Below, in pieces: positions 8,142 to 16,542 of a stretch of DNA of 41,076 nucleotides (position 1 is the first letter of the stretch; the number at the start of each line of letters is the position of its first letter). A model generated the notes under the pieces. That model was not told the origin of the DNA. It saw only the letters and a list, made by a program, of their open reading frames with translations, and ran no database searches. This DNA comes from JBDLID01 sp039715055 (lineage in GTDB: Bacteria; Desulfobacterota; Desulfobulbia; Desulfobulbales; Desulfocapsaceae): contig JBDLID010000010.1 in NCBI GenBank assembly GCA_039715055.1, positions 1-41,076 on the forward strand, read 5' to 3'. Position numbers and translations under genes: made by a program.

Positions 8142-8881
8142 TATAGCCCTCCGTTGACCTCAAGAACAGCACCGGTGATATACGATGCCCGATCCGAGGC
8201 AAGATAAAGTACTGCATCAGCGACCTCTTCAACCTTCCCGAATCGTCTCATCGGCACTAGTTTTTTATAGGCCTTGAGCTGTTCATCAGTCAGTCCATCG
8301 AGCAGGTCTGTCGCAATAAAACCGGGGGAGACGCAGTTGACGGTAATCTTTTTGCGGGCCACCTCGCGGGCCAGTGTCTTGGCAAAACCGATCTGGCCGG
8401 CTTTGGATGCGGCATAATTGGCCTGTCCGGGAAATCCGAGATGGGCCATGGGAGAGGTAATGTTGATGATGCGGCCGTACTTCTGCTTAAGCATCAGCAT
8501 CACAGCCTGCCTGGAGAGGAGGAAGGTGCCTGACAGGTTGGTATCGATGACGTCCTGCCAGTTTTTCGAATCCATCATGGCCACCAGGGCGTCGCGCCGG
8601 ATACCGGCGTTGTTGACCAGGATGTCAATGGTGTCGTATTTGGCCTCGATCTCCGCAAAGAGCGTGTTCACCGCGTTTTCATCAGTGACGTCGCACTTAT
8701 GGAGAGAAAAATTGTCCTTGAAATTACTGTGTTCGGCAGCAAAGTCATCTGCGGCCTGGTGGTTCCCGCCGTAAAGTCCGATGACGGTACCACCCCCTTC
8801 AAGAAAGGCGCGGCTGATGCCCTTGCCGATCCCGCGGGTGGCACCACTGACGATGATTTTCTTATCCAGGAAAGTAGTCAT
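8141..8881 (-). CDS. FabG-like 3-oxoacyl-ACP reductase (SDR family)
   Basis: A 246-residue short-chain dehydrogenase with the cofactor loop GATRGIGKG (residues 13-21), the NNAG motif at 90-93 and the catalytic triad Ser143, Tyr156, Lys160 (Y-A-A-S-K). The ending VLEVNGGL is typical of FabG. It would reduce 3-oxoacyl-ACP with NADPH. The TAG stop overlaps the GTG of the dehydratase gene, and the CrtI-like gene ends 12 bp upstream of its start. The combination ketosynthase-ACP-reductase-dehydratase gives one complete elongation cycle except for the enoyl reductase, which leaves double bonds in the product. Confidence 0.9.
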   Translation of the reverse strand: MTTFLDKKIIVSGATRGIGKGISRAFLEGGGTVIGLYGGNHQAADDFAAEHSNFKDNFSLHKCDVTDENAVNTLFAEIEAKYDTIDILVNNAGIRRDALVAMMDSKNWQDVIDTNLSGTFLLSRQAVMLMLKQKYGRIINITSPMAHLGFPGQANYAASKAGQIGFAKTLAREVARKKITVNCVSPGFIATDLLDGLTDEQLKAYKKLVPMRRFGKVEEVADAVLYLASDRASYITGAVLEVNGGL

Positions 8882-8892
8882 TGGTTTGTTGT

Positions 8893-10299
8893 CTAGAGTG
8901 AACGCAGGTAAGCGTCTGCATCGTTTGAGACGATGACGCCGTAGTTGATGGCCCCGAGCCAGCCGGACATGATAATTCCCACCGAACCGACATGGAAGAG
9001 GCCGGAGACCTCCTTGAAGATGGTGCGTGAGATATCGAGGCCCTCAAACTTGGTGCCGAACGAGGTTCCCCGGGTATGGAGGGTGTAACGGTTAAACGTT
9101 TTCGGCGTTGCCGCCTCAACCCAGTCGATTTTATCGCGGACCCCTGGAAAATAGCGTTCCAGGTCAGTCAATGCCCGCTCGGTCATTGACTCTTTTTCCT
9201 TCTTGTAGGTCTCCTCGTCCAGCTTGACCCAGTCCGCAAAACGGCTGTTCATGGAGGCGACCACGGTGTAACGGTTATGGCCCGGCCGGGTCTTGGGGTA
9301 ATAGACTGAAAAAGTCTTGGAGCGGGTGTGCATGTCGAGCAACTCCGTCGAAGAGAATTCTTCGGCAGTGGAGGTGAACAGCAGATCACCCTTGTCCTCC
9401 AGTTTTTCATTTTCAGCGATGCCGATATAGACCTGACAGCTGGAGTTGTTGACCCGAACCTTGTCCGCCCGTTCGATAAAATCATCACTGAAGGTCTCTT
9501 TGCCCGCCAGGTTGTAAATGGTGTTGGTGATGCCCGAGTTTGAAACAACAACCGGTGCATCGATGGTTCGCCCGTTTACCTCGACACCCCTGACCCTGCC
9601 TTTTTCAACAATCACCCGGTCGACTTTTGCCCGGGTGCAGATGGTGACCCCGTTATCTTCAAGGTCTTTGGTCATCATCCTGATCAGTTTGTCGGTACCG
9701 CCTTCAAAGGTGAAGACTCCTTTGTTCATAAAGTTGGAAAAGACGATGCCGTAAGTGATGGCCGGATCATCGAGGGTAGAGCCGTTGGCATAGGTGATCG
9801 GCTCCATGAGAAGGCGGTGAACATCGCTGCGGCCGGGAAAGAACTCTTCAAAGAGCTCCCGGGTAGTCATGGACTGGTCGTCGTAGAAGTTCATGCCGGC
9901 GACCCGGTTGAAAAAGGCGTCGATGACCGATTGATCGATTTTGAAGGTGGTGTTGAGGATGTTGGTGAAATCCTGACGGTCAAAGGTCGTCTTGATGGAG
10001 AATTGCGGATTGTCGAAGACAATGTCCCTGAGCTGGACAATTGAATTCATGATCTCCCTGTTCCAGTATTTTTTGCAGGTCTTGACCATGCCGTAGGGAA
10101 AACCGTGCAGAGAGACGTCGAAGATATGACCCTTGCGTTTGAACCAGGTGGCGAGCCCGCCGAGCTGGTGATGGTATTCAAGGAGCAGGACCGAATGTCC
10201 GCAGTAAGCCAGTCGCTTGGCCGTGGTCAGTCCGCCGAGGCCGGAACCGATGACAATGACATCGTAGCGATCCTTGGCATTTTGCAGTGAAACCGGCAT
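8893..10299 (-). CDS. CrtI/phytoene-desaturase-like FAD-dependent oxidoreductase (first of two)
   Basis: A 468-residue flavoprotein. The N-terminal dinucleotide-binding motif is VIVIGSGLGGLTTAKRLA (residues ~14-31), followed by the LLEYHHQLGGLATWFKRKGHIFDVSLHGF segment typical of CrtI/CrtISO-type desaturases and isomerases. A conserved C-terminal block FHVGSVGIIMSGWLGAINYGVIVSNDA binds the FAD. Known relatives desaturate or isomerise polyenes or saturate retinoids. Here the neighbours are acyl-ACP enzymes and no phytoene synthase is nearby, so the substrate is probably an acyl chain. Its partner at 10370-11752 is a distant paralogue. Confidence 0.82.
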   Translation of the reverse strand: MPVSLQNAKDRYDVIVIGSGLGGLTTAKRLAYCGHSVLLLEYHHQLGGLATWFKRKGHIFDVSLHGFPYGMVKTCKKYWNREIMNSIVQLRDIVFDNPQFSIKTTFDRQDFTNILNTTFKIDQSVIDAFFNRVAGMNFYDDQSMTTRELFEEFFPGRSDVHRLLMEPITYANGSTLDDPAITYGIVFSNFMNKGVFTFEGGTDKLIRMMTKDLEDNGVTICTRAKVDRVIVEKGRVRGVEVNGRTIDAPVVVSNSGITNTIYNLAGKETFSDDFIERADKVRVNNSSCQVYIGIAENEKLEDKGDLLFTSTAEEFSSTELLDMHTRSKTFSVYYPKTRPGHNRYTVVASMNSRFADWVKLDEETYKKEKESMTERALTDLERYFPGVRDKIDWVEAATPKTFNRYTLHTRGTSFGTKFEGLDISRTIFKEVSGLFHVGSVGIIMSGWLGAINYGVIVSNDADAYLRSL

Positions 10300-10328
10300 G
10301 ATATAAGTTGATGTGGAGATTGTCTAAT

Positions 10329-10364
10329 GGCTACCTTGAAAAATTCTGATTTTTCAAGGTAGCC
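10329..10364. repeat. Perfect 16-bp inverted repeat (REP-like hairpin) between the two CrtI-like genes
   Basis: Arms GGCTACCTTGAAAAAT (10329-10344) and its exact complement (10349-10364) enclose a 4-nt loop TCTG. It fills most of the 70-bp gap between the two flavoprotein genes. There is no strong T-run after it on either strand. The arm recurs at 13745, 21350, 33499 and 33655, which identifies it as a dispersed repeat rather than a gene-specific terminator. It may still act as an mRNA-stabilising or attenuating hairpin inside the operon. Confidence 0.75.
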
Positions 10365-10369
10365 TGTTG

Positions 10370-11752
10370 TTATAGGCGGGGCAGAATATGTTGATTGACC
10401 ATGGACACCCCGCTCAGCATGGAGCCAACGATACCTAAGAAACCCTGATCGGTGCCGGCAAGAAACATGTTGTCGAGGCCGATATCACCGTTTTTAATCT
10501 TGGTTGCACATCCATAGATGGCCCCTTCCCGTTTGGCTGTAAACCGTTCAATGGTCAAGGGTGTAAAGGTATCATTATATACTATGTTGTCCTTAAAATT
10601 ACCAATGATTTTCTCAATTGCAGCAAGGGACAGCCGGGCGGTTTTTTCCTTTTCAGCCAGGTAGTTTTCCCGTTTATCTGCTGCCTTTTTCCAGAGATGG
10701 TAATTGGCCAGGTGGGTCGAGCGGACTTCCAGGTGATCTCTGGTTGCTGAGTCAACAAAATTATCGGGAAAACAGATAACCCCGGAGTTGAAGTCAACGA
10801 TCTGCTCCGGCCTTTCATAGGAAAAGCGCTTCCCTGAGTTGAAAAAGATGATTGTCTTGTCACTTGGCAGGCTGAGATTTTCCGGTTTGACCTGGAAGAT
10901 GGATTCAACAAACCCCAGTCGCGGGGTTTGTTCTTCAATTTCAGGAAGGCCAAGCAGGGCAAGACTTTCCTGGTGACCGACGGTTGAGATCAGGGCATCG
11001 CAGGTGATCACCTCACCATCGGCCAGTTCAACTCCCGTTATACGGCTGTTTTCAGCCATGATCTTCTTAACCTGGGAGTTGAGCCTGATTTCACCGCCGA
11101 ATGAGAGGTAATGGGCTTTGAGCATGTCGAGAAGATCTTTGATGGTTCCCCGCGGCCTGAACATGCCCTCCTGGAAAATGGCCCGAAACATGATCACAAA
11201 CTGGCTGAAATCCATGTCGTTTGCTACGCTTGAACCGTAGTACATGAGCGGGCAGAGCAGCATGTCTATGAGCAGTTCGTCGCCGAGTTTTTCAGTAAGC
11301 ACTTTGCGGGCCGATTGAAACGGTGCCGGAGCAAAGGGATCATGGCTCTCGATGAGCCCCACCAGGTCTCCAAAACCGTTGCAGGCACCAGGAAATTTTT
11401 GGTTGATTTGCTCCTGGAGTAGATTGAAATCATTTGAAAAAGACAGCGTTTCAACACCGGCAAAGTGAATTTCGCTGGTCAGCTGCTGGTGGATCTCAAG
11501 CCGGCTGCGGTTCAGTTTGAGCTGGCGCAGGAGCCGGTTCAGCGGAGCCTTTTTATCTTTCGGCGCAGCGTAGTTGGTCACGGCGTGAAGGCCGGTTTCA
11601 AGGAGAGTTTTATTCCTGTAGTAGTAGGAGTTCAGGCCGCCCAGGCGGCTGTGTTTTTCCAGGAGCAGGACATCGGGGATGAATCGGGCGAAACGTATTG
11701 CGGCGGCAAGACCTGAAAGGCCGCCGCCGATTACGATGAGGGGGACATGCAC
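10370..11752 (-). CDS. CrtI/phytoene-desaturase-like FAD-dependent oxidoreductase (second of two)
   Basis: A 460-residue flavoprotein. The FAD motif VIGGGLSGLAAAIRFA lies at residues ~7-22, followed by LLLEKHSRLGGLNSYYYRNKTLLETGLHAVTNY. The C-terminal block NMFLAGTDQGFLGIVGSMLSGVSMVNQ matches the FAD-binding end of the CrtI/CrtISO group. The start is a GTG at 11752, 24 bp after the acyl-carrier gene. The two CrtI-like proteins share architecture but clearly differ in sequence, suggesting successive or heterodimeric steps. The chemistry is unknown; desaturation, isomerisation or ring-forming oxidation of an ACP-bound chain are all possible. Confidence 0.8.
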   Translation of the reverse strand: MHVPLIVIGGGLSGLAAAIRFARFIPDVLLLEKHSRLGGLNSYYYRNKTLLETGLHAVTNYAAPKDKKAPLNRLLRQLKLNRSRLEIHQQLTSEIHFAGVETLSFSNDFNLLQEQINQKFPGACNGFGDLVGLIESHDPFAPAPFQSARKVLTEKLGDELLIDMLLCPLMYYGSSVANDMDFSQFVIMFRAIFQEGMFRPRGTIKDLLDMLKAHYLSFGGEIRLNSQVKKIMAENSRITGVELADGEVITCDALISTVGHQESLALLGLPEIEEQTPRLGFVESIFQVKPENLSLPSDKTIIFFNSGKRFSYERPEQIVDFNSGVICFPDNFVDSATRDHLEVRSTHLANYHLWKKAADKRENYLAEKEKTARLSLAAIEKIIGNFKDNIVYNDTFTPLTIERFTAKREGAIYGCATKIKNGDIGLDNMFLAGTDQGFLGIVGSMLSGVSMVNQHILPRL

Positions 11753-11776
11753 TGTACGGGCTTTTAATCCTGACGT

Positions 11777-12028
11777 CTAGGCGTCTTTGAGTTTGGGCTC
11801 CAGGTAATTGACACAACTATCAAGAGTGGCCAGTTCCGGGTAATCCTCTTCGGGGATTTGCAGTTTGTGACGTTTGCGCAGCTCCATGACAATATCAAGG
11901 AAGTCCATTGAGTCGAGATCCAGCTGATCCCGCAGGGGCTGGTCTGACTTGAGGTCATCGAATTCAGCATCTTCATCAATATCTTCGATGATCTCAAGGA
12001 TGAGGTTTTTTATTTCGTCACGCGTCAT
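11777..12028 (-). CDS. Acyl carrier protein
   Basis: An acidic 83-residue protein with the phosphopantetheine attachment motif L-D-L-D-S-M-D-F at residues 36-43. Ser40 is the predicted 4'-phosphopantetheine site. The helical pattern and length fit an ACP. The start is an ATG with GGAG about 10 nt upstream. It is a dedicated carrier within the ketosynthase/CrtI-like cluster and not the housekeeping acpP, which usually sits beside fabF/fabG/fabD. The 252-bp gap upstream holds no gene. Confidence 0.88.
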   Translation of the reverse strand: MTRDEIKNLILEIIEDIDEDAEFDDLKSDQPLRDQLDLDSMDFLDIVMELRKRHKLQIPEEDYPELATLDSCVNYLEPKLKDA

Positions 12029-12280
12029 TGTGTATCTCCGTCAGTACGGTCGGATTTCAGGCAGTTTCCGGAGTCAAACATCCGAAACTGATCCTAGAAA
12101 AGAATAATTTTAGGTAATGTATGTCAAATCTGTCCATTGACCAAAGATGCAGACAGGCCACTGGACAAAATATTTTCTATAACATACCTGACAATTCTTT
12201 TTAATCATTTTTTTTACAGACCGGATAAAAACTGCCGAAATTCACTACAGACGAGAGGTTGAAACTGCAATAATCTGAAT

Positions 12281-13519
12281 TTACCAGTACCTTTTGATAA
12301 TCACCACCGAGTTGATACCCACCATGCCAAACGAGTTGTTGAGGATGTAGTCCAGCCGTTCAACCTTTTTAGGCGTATCAAAAACCATGTTGTTGAGACT
12401 GCATTCCGGGTCGAGGTCGGTCATGTTGATGGAGGGGTGAACCAGCTTGTCGTCAAAGGCCGGCAGGTTGCCGGCAAGCTCAAGGACGCCTGCCGCACCC
12501 ATGGCATGGCCGATGATCGATTTGGTGTTGTTGATATGGGTGGCCGGCGCGTTGCCAAACAAAGCGCCGATGGCCCGGCACTCTTCGATATCGCCCTGTT
12601 TGGTGCCGGTGGCATGAGTGTTGATGAGATCGATCTGCTCCGGCTTGAGTCCTGCACGCTCAAGGGCGAGCGCCATGCACTCGGTCTGTCGCTTATCATA
12701 GGGCAGAACAAAATCCTTGGCATCTGAGTTCATGGCATAACCGACGATTTCGCCATAGATTTTTGCGCCTCGCTCAAGGGCCCGATCCAGGGTTTCCAGG
12801 ACATAGATACAGCCGCCTTCAGAGACGACAATGCCGTTTCTCGCCATATCAAAAGGTTTGCAGGCCTTGCGCGGATCCGGATCTTCTCCCAGCGCTCCCT
12901 GGGCCTTGAAACTTGCAAAGATACCAAACGATCCCGTCGACTCGGAGATGCCTCCGGCAAGGGCCATATCCACCTCGCCGAGGCGCATCATCTGGACGCC
13001 CTGGATCAGGGAGGCGTTGCCTGCAGCACAGGCCGCGCCAATGGCGTAGTGGGGGCCGGTGATGCCCAGGCTCATGGTGATTTCACCGGCAGGGTTGTTG
13101 AGCACAGTACGTGGATTGTGATGGTGGGTCCAGTAGTCGACGTTGTAGTCGAACTGACTGATGTTGTAGACCTCATTTTCGGTCTCCACCGTGCCATGTT
13201 CGGTGAGGCCGACATAGACTCCAATCTTGGCACGATCATAGTGATCAATATCAAGTTTTCCGTCGGCCAGGGCTTCGTGGGCGCAGTAGACTCCGATGGA
13301 ACCGGCCCGGGTGCCGCGCTTATTTTCTTTTTTCTTGCGATATTTTGTTTCCGGAAAGTCGCAGAGCCCGGCAGGGGCCTTGCCGAAATAGCGAAGATCG
13401 ATTTCCGTAACAGTGGAGTGGCCTTTGAGAAGATTGGCCCGGAACTCTGAGAGGTTGCTGCCGTTTGGTGCAGCAAGGCCGACACCGGTGATGACGATTC
13501 GTGGTTGTGAATTATTCAT
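12281..13519 (-). CDS. Beta-ketoacyl-ACP synthase (KAS II/FabF type)
   Basis: A 412-residue condensing enzyme with the catalytic triad Cys164 (GAACAAGN), His302 (NTHATGT) and His338 (KSIIGHAMGAAG), in thiolase-fold order. It would elongate an ACP-bound chain by decarboxylative condensation with malonyl-ACP. GAACAAGN differs from the usual DTACATG surroundings, so it is divergent from housekeeping FabF. It is the first gene of the lipid locus on this strand. No acyltransferase, thioesterase or second ketosynthase (chain-length factor) lies in the cluster, so the starter and the release step must come from elsewhere. Confidence 0.9.
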   Translation of the reverse strand: MNNSQPRIVITGVGLAAPNGSNLSEFRANLLKGHSTVTEIDLRYFGKAPAGLCDFPETKYRKKKENKRGTRAGSIGVYCAHEALADGKLDIDHYDRAKIGVYVGLTEHGTVETENEVYNISQFDYNVDYWTHHHNPRTVLNNPAGEITMSLGITGPHYAIGAACAAGNASLIQGVQMMRLGEVDMALAGGISESTGSFGIFASFKAQGALGEDPDPRKACKPFDMARNGIVVSEGGCIYVLETLDRALERGAKIYGEIVGYAMNSDAKDFVLPYDKRQTECMALALERAGLKPEQIDLINTHATGTKQGDIEECRAIGALFGNAPATHINNTKSIIGHAMGAAGVLELAGNLPAFDDKLVHPSINMTDLDPECSLNNMVFDTPKKVERLDYILNNSFGMVGINSVVIIKRYW

Positions 13520-13833
13520 TGTCGATGATTGACGGATTATTATGGTCTGATTAGATTAGTGCCAATTTAGGATCAGCACCGGTCAGTGACAAAGTTGTTA
13601 TCCTTTAGGCTATATCCGTGTAAAATTCAAGGCCGGAGTTGTCTTGTTCCTGTCACAGATTGTCCTCAAGCTGGTAGGTAGCAGAAAGCTGCAGGCCCGT
13701 AATAATGAGGACAGCTGCTAAAGATGGCCTGAAGATAGAGGACAGGCAATTTTTCAAGGTACCTTAAGAGTTTTACTGCACTCCATATTTTTAAAAAAAT
13801 AGACAATTAATTGCAATAGAAGAGGACAAAACA
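13520..13833. other. Divergent intergenic region between the KAS gene and the thioredoxin-reductase-like gene
   Basis: These 314 bp carry no ORF I can support. Promoters for both directions should lie here, but no clear -35/-10 pair was found. The right half contains one arm of the dispersed repeat (13745-13763). A weak match to the other arm lies near 13608-13625, so a decayed copy of the palindromic element seen at 33499-33673 may span it. AGAGGA just before 13834 is the ribosome-binding site of the next gene. Confidence 0.5.
13745..13763. repeat. Solitary arm of the dispersed GGTACCTTGAAAAATTGCC repeat
   Basis: On the plus strand this reads GGCAATTTTTCAAGGTACC. It is the complement of the arm found at 21350-21369 with one base changed. 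It lies about 70 bp upstream of the thioredoxin-reductase-like gene. Confidence 0.6.
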
Positions 13834-14748
13834 ATGAGTAATTTGAATTTTGATGTGGTGATTATCGGTGCCGGACCGGCTGGAATTCAGGCCGCCATCC
13901 ATGCGGTCCGCAAAAAAGCGTCGGTGCTGATGCTTGGGCGGATCGAGCGTTCCGCTCTCTACACTGCCCATGTGGAAAATTATGCCTGTACTGACGGCGT
14001 CAAGACTGGCCAGGAACTTCTTGAGGCCGGGGTCGCACAGGTGAAGGGGTTCGGTGGTGAACTGATGGAGGATGATGTCCTCAAAATTCACCAGAAGGAT
14101 GAAGGGTATGAACTGGACCTGGAAAGCGGCATGAGTGTTAAGGCACTTTCCATAATTTTTGCCAACGGTACGGCCAGAAAGAAGCTGAAGGTGCCGGGAG
14201 AAAAAGAGCTGTTCGGCCGCGGGGTTTCCTATTGCGTGGACTGTGATGCCAATTTCTACCGCAATGCGGTGGTGGCCGTTGTCGGTAATGCCAGTGCTGC
14301 GGTGGACGGGGCGCTGACCCTCACCGGTTACGCCTCCAAGGTGTATCTTATCAGCCGGCAACTCCAGGCCTCTGGTGAGTTGCTGGAGAGACTCAACAGC
14401 TCCACCGTCATCCAGCTGCAGGATCAGTGGGTCAAGGAAATTAGCGGCAACAGCGGTGTGGAGTCAATACTTCTTGAAAATGATGAGCAGGTCGCACTTG
14501 ACGGAGTATTTATCGAGCTGGGGTCAAAAGGGGCCATGGAGCTGGCGCTTGAAATCGGGGTGCAGCTTGATCTTGACACCATGACTCATATCCAGGTGGA
14601 CAAAGAGACGCACACCAACGTGGACGGAGTCTTTGCCGCAGGAGACATCACCGGTCACCCTTATCAGATGGCAAAAGCAGTGGGTGAGGGGTGTATTGCC
14701 GGTATGGCGGCAGCGAACTTTGCCCGCAAAAAGAAGAAAACCGCATAA
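13834..14748 (+). CDS. Thioredoxin-reductase-like FAD/NAD(P)-dependent disulfide oxidoreductase
   Basis: A 304-residue two-domain flavoprotein. The FAD motif GAGPAGIQAA is at residues 12-21, the redox-active pair is C134-V-D-C137 and the NAD(P) motif GNASAAVDGAL is near 152-162. The C-terminal FAD loop is GVFAAGDITGHPYQMAKAVGEG. The layout matches bacterial TrxB, but CVDC replaces the usual CATC and the second nucleotide loop (VVGNASAAVDG) lacks the standard GxGxxA. It may therefore use another hydride donor or act on a special thioredoxin or ferredoxin. It is divergent from the lipid locus and ends at the large hairpin at 14747-14855. Confidence 0.85.
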   Translation: MSNLNFDVVIIGAGPAGIQAAIHAVRKKASVLMLGRIERSALYTAHVENYACTDGVKTGQELLEAGVAQVKGFGGELMEDDVLKIHQKDEGYELDLESGMSVKALSIIFANGTARKKLKVPGEKELFGRGVSYCVDCDANFYRNAVVAVVGNASAAVDGALTLTGYASKVYLISRQLQASGELLERLNSSTVIQLQDQWVKEISGNSGVESILLENDEQVALDGVFIELGSKGAMELALEIGVQLDLDTMTHIQVDKETHTNVDGVFAAGDITGHPYQMAKAVGEGCIAGMAAANFARKKKKTA

Positions 14749-14855
14749 AAAAGCTCAGAGGTGCACCATCTGTGGATGATCAACCCGACTTGCATATATA
14801 TCAATATGCGGCGTCGGCCTGCTTATCCACACCTGGCCCACCTCTGAGCTTTTTT
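14747..14855. terminator. Large stacked hairpin, probable bidirectional terminator after the TrxB-like gene
   Basis: The outer arms AAAAAAGCTCAGAGGTG (14747-14763) and CACCTCTGAGCTTTTTT (14839-14855) are complementary over about 17 bp with an A-run and T-run at the edges, as in a bidirectional terminator. Inside, three more complementary pairs stack in order: TGTGGAT/ATCCACA, CCGAC/GTCGG and GCATAT/ATATGC. They are separated by internal loops of roughly equal size on both sides. At about 109 nt this is far larger than a normal terminator and suggests a structured RNA or a palindromic mobile repeat. An IS66-like MITE is inserted five bases further on. Confidence 0.7.
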
Positions 14856-14859
14856 ATGG

Positions 14860-15012
14860 GTAACTATTCAGCAGCACCAGCATTGCCGTCGATCAGACCA
14901 CCTCGAGTAGCGCCAGTACACTTCGCCGGCCTGCTTGAACACACTGTGGGCACTGCTGAATAGTTACAGGCCTCTGTTTATGGACGTGTCCAGCTTTACG
15001 CTGAATAGTAAC
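14860..15012 (+). mobile_element. IS66-like MITE, copy 1
   Basis: A 153-bp element begins GTAACTATTCAGC and ends with GCTGAATAGTAAC. It is flanked by a perfect 8-bp target duplication TTTTATGG (14852-14859 and 15013-15020). Termini starting GTAA and 8-bp duplications are hallmarks of the IS66 family. An internal inverted copy of the end (CTGCTGAATAGTTAC, ending near 14967) divides it into a ~108-bp palindromic part and a ~45-bp tail. It has no coding capacity. Homologous copies lie at 16543-16695 (inverted) and near 22862-23016. Confidence 0.88.
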
Positions 15013-15071
15013 TTTTATGGTTATTTTACTGTTCACTCTGCATTGAAAACAGATAGTTTTGTGATAAATCA

Positions 15072-15803
15072 ATGAGACTTCATCACCGGCTTGCACGGTT
15101 GTTCGGTTACGACCTGGTCCACATCAGGCGGAACCATCCGACCGTTGAGGCGCATCTTGGCCTTCTCTTTGAACACCTGAAGGTCAATCTTGTCTTTGAT
15201 GTGGGGGGGAACTGCGGTCAGTATGTGCAGCTGCTTCGTGACAACGGCTATAGCGGTCACATCATCTCTTTTGAACCGGTGGCTGAAAATGTGGAGCAGC
15301 TCAACCGGCTGGCAACAGACGACAAGAGGTGGCTGATCTGTCCCTACGCCCTGGGGGCAGCAAATGAGGTGCTGGAGATCAACGTAGCCCAGAAGAGCAC
15401 CTTCTCGTCTTTTCTTACCCCCAACCAGTACGCAGAAGAACTTTTTGCGAAAAAGGCACCGGTCAAAGATGTTGAACGTGTCCAGGTGAGGCGGCTTGAC
15501 GATGTCTATGAAGAGCTGACCGGTTCGTTTGAAGAGAGCGAGCTCCGCCCGTTTCTTAAAATGGATACCCAGGGATACGACCTGGAGGTCCTGGCAGGGG
15601 CACAGCAGTGTCTTACAAAAATCAATGCCTTTCAGTCAGAGCTTTCAATTCTTCCGCTCTACGAGGGGATGCCCGATTATATTCAGTCACTGCAGCGATT
15701 TCGGGAGCTGGGTTACGGCCTCAGCGGGCTCTACCAGGTGACACGGGACCACTCCACAGGATTTTTGGTTGAGGTGGAGTGTGTGATGCAGAAGCTTCCT
15801 TAA
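15072..15803 (+). CDS. FkbM-family SAM-dependent methyltransferase
   Basis: A 243-residue protein with the Rossmann-like SAM motif VFDVGGNCGQYVQLL (residues ~41-55) and the FkbM-type blocks HIISFEPVAENVEQL, FLTPNQYAEELFA and LKMDTQGYDLEVLAGA. FkbM proteins O-methylate polyketides or sugars and are frequent in glycan and lipopolysaccharide loci. The start is the ATG at 15072, 60 bp beyond MITE copy 1. The neighbours give no pathway, and the substrate is unknown. Confidence 0.85.
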   Translation: MRLHHRLARLFGYDLVHIRRNHPTVEAHLGLLFEHLKVNLVFDVGGNCGQYVQLLRDNGYSGHIISFEPVAENVEQLNRLATDDKRWLICPYALGAANEVLEINVAQKSTFSSFLTPNQYAEELFAKKAPVKDVERVQVRRLDDVYEELTGSFEESELRPFLKMDTQGYDLEVLAGAQQCLTKINAFQSELSILPLYEGMPDYIQSLQRFRELGYGLSGLYQVTRDHSTGFLVEVECVMQKLP

Positions 15804-15869
15804 TTTACTCCTGGTTCTTTAATATTTCCTGCACCCGAGAGGGTGAAAATTTTCGGTTGGCCCCTCCAT

Positions 15870-16508
15870 TTACTCAAGTACAAATTTTTTTAGTTTCTCA
15901 AGGGGCGTCCGACGCATCAAGCGGCTGGTTCTTTCCAGCTTTCTGGCGTTTTGCCGGATAAATTCGAGACATCTTGCGGCCAGGGCGATAACCTCCTCAT
16001 CGTCAAGTCCCTTGCCGATGATATCGCCAATGCGAGGAGCTCCGCCGCCGTTGCCGCCGAAAACCAGGGTCCAGCCCTTGTTCATGCCGAATATGCCGAT
16101 ATCACGGATATAGCATTCGCAGCAGTTCAAAGCGCAGCCGGAAATACCAACCTTGGTTTTGGCCTGCAAAGGGATGTCGAGCAACTCTTTTTCGATCTTT
16201 CCGCCCAGCGCCAGAGAATTCTTTCTGCCGTATTTGCACCACTTTACCCCCGGACAGGCCTGGATGTAATGGATGCCCACCGGTTTTCCCGGCCCTTCCG
16301 GCTGGCCCATCTCCTGCCAGATTTTTTCGGCCGTCTCCAGCGAGTGACCTCCGATGGCAATTCGTTGTGCACCGGTAATTTTTAAAAGAGGAATATCATG
16401 CTTACGGGCAACTGCGGCCACCTGTTCGAGGTAATCCGGAGTAACCATGCCCATTTTGGGACCGGGAAGGACATGGTAATTTTTGATTTCGAGATTGTCT
16501 TTTTCCAT
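15870..16508 (-). CDS. Small assimilatory-type siroheme sulfite/nitrite reductase
   Basis: A 212-residue protein made of one ferredoxin-like half-domain (about residues 10-75) plus one siroheme/4Fe-4S domain. The cluster ligands are C85-x5-C91 and C125-x3-C129, exactly the spacing used by sulfite and nitrite reductases. At about 23 kDa it matches the low-molecular-mass assimilatory-type sulfite reductase known from Desulfovibrio, which reduces sulfite to sulfide. It is much smaller than DsrA/DsrB or CysI. Its physiological role in sulfate reducers is unsettled; nitrite reduction is an alternative. It is a single-gene unit, and MITE copy 2 is inserted 34 bp upstream of its start. Confidence 0.87.
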   Translation of the reverse strand: MEKDNLEIKNYHVLPGPKMGMVTPDYLEQVAAVARKHDIPLLKITGAQRIAIGGHSLETAEKIWQEMGQPEGPGKPVGIHYIQACPGVKWCKYGRKNSLALGGKIEKELLDIPLQAKTKVGISGCALNCCECYIRDIGIFGMNKGWTLVFGGNGGGAPRIGDIIGKGLDDEEVIALAARCLEFIRQNARKLERTSRLMRRTPLEKLKKFVLE

Positions 16509-16542
16509 GATGCGGGTGTTGTTGAGTGTTTCTATACTTTCA

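Noticed and set aside
8893..11752. Carotenoid biosynthesis by the CrtI-like pair
   Set aside because: No phytoene synthase or other terpenoid gene is present; the neighbours are acyl-ACP enzymes.
13807..14361. 184-residue ORF on the minus strand
   Set aside because: It is antisense to the thioredoxin-reductase-like gene, which has clear FAD and CxxC motifs; it has no domain of its own.
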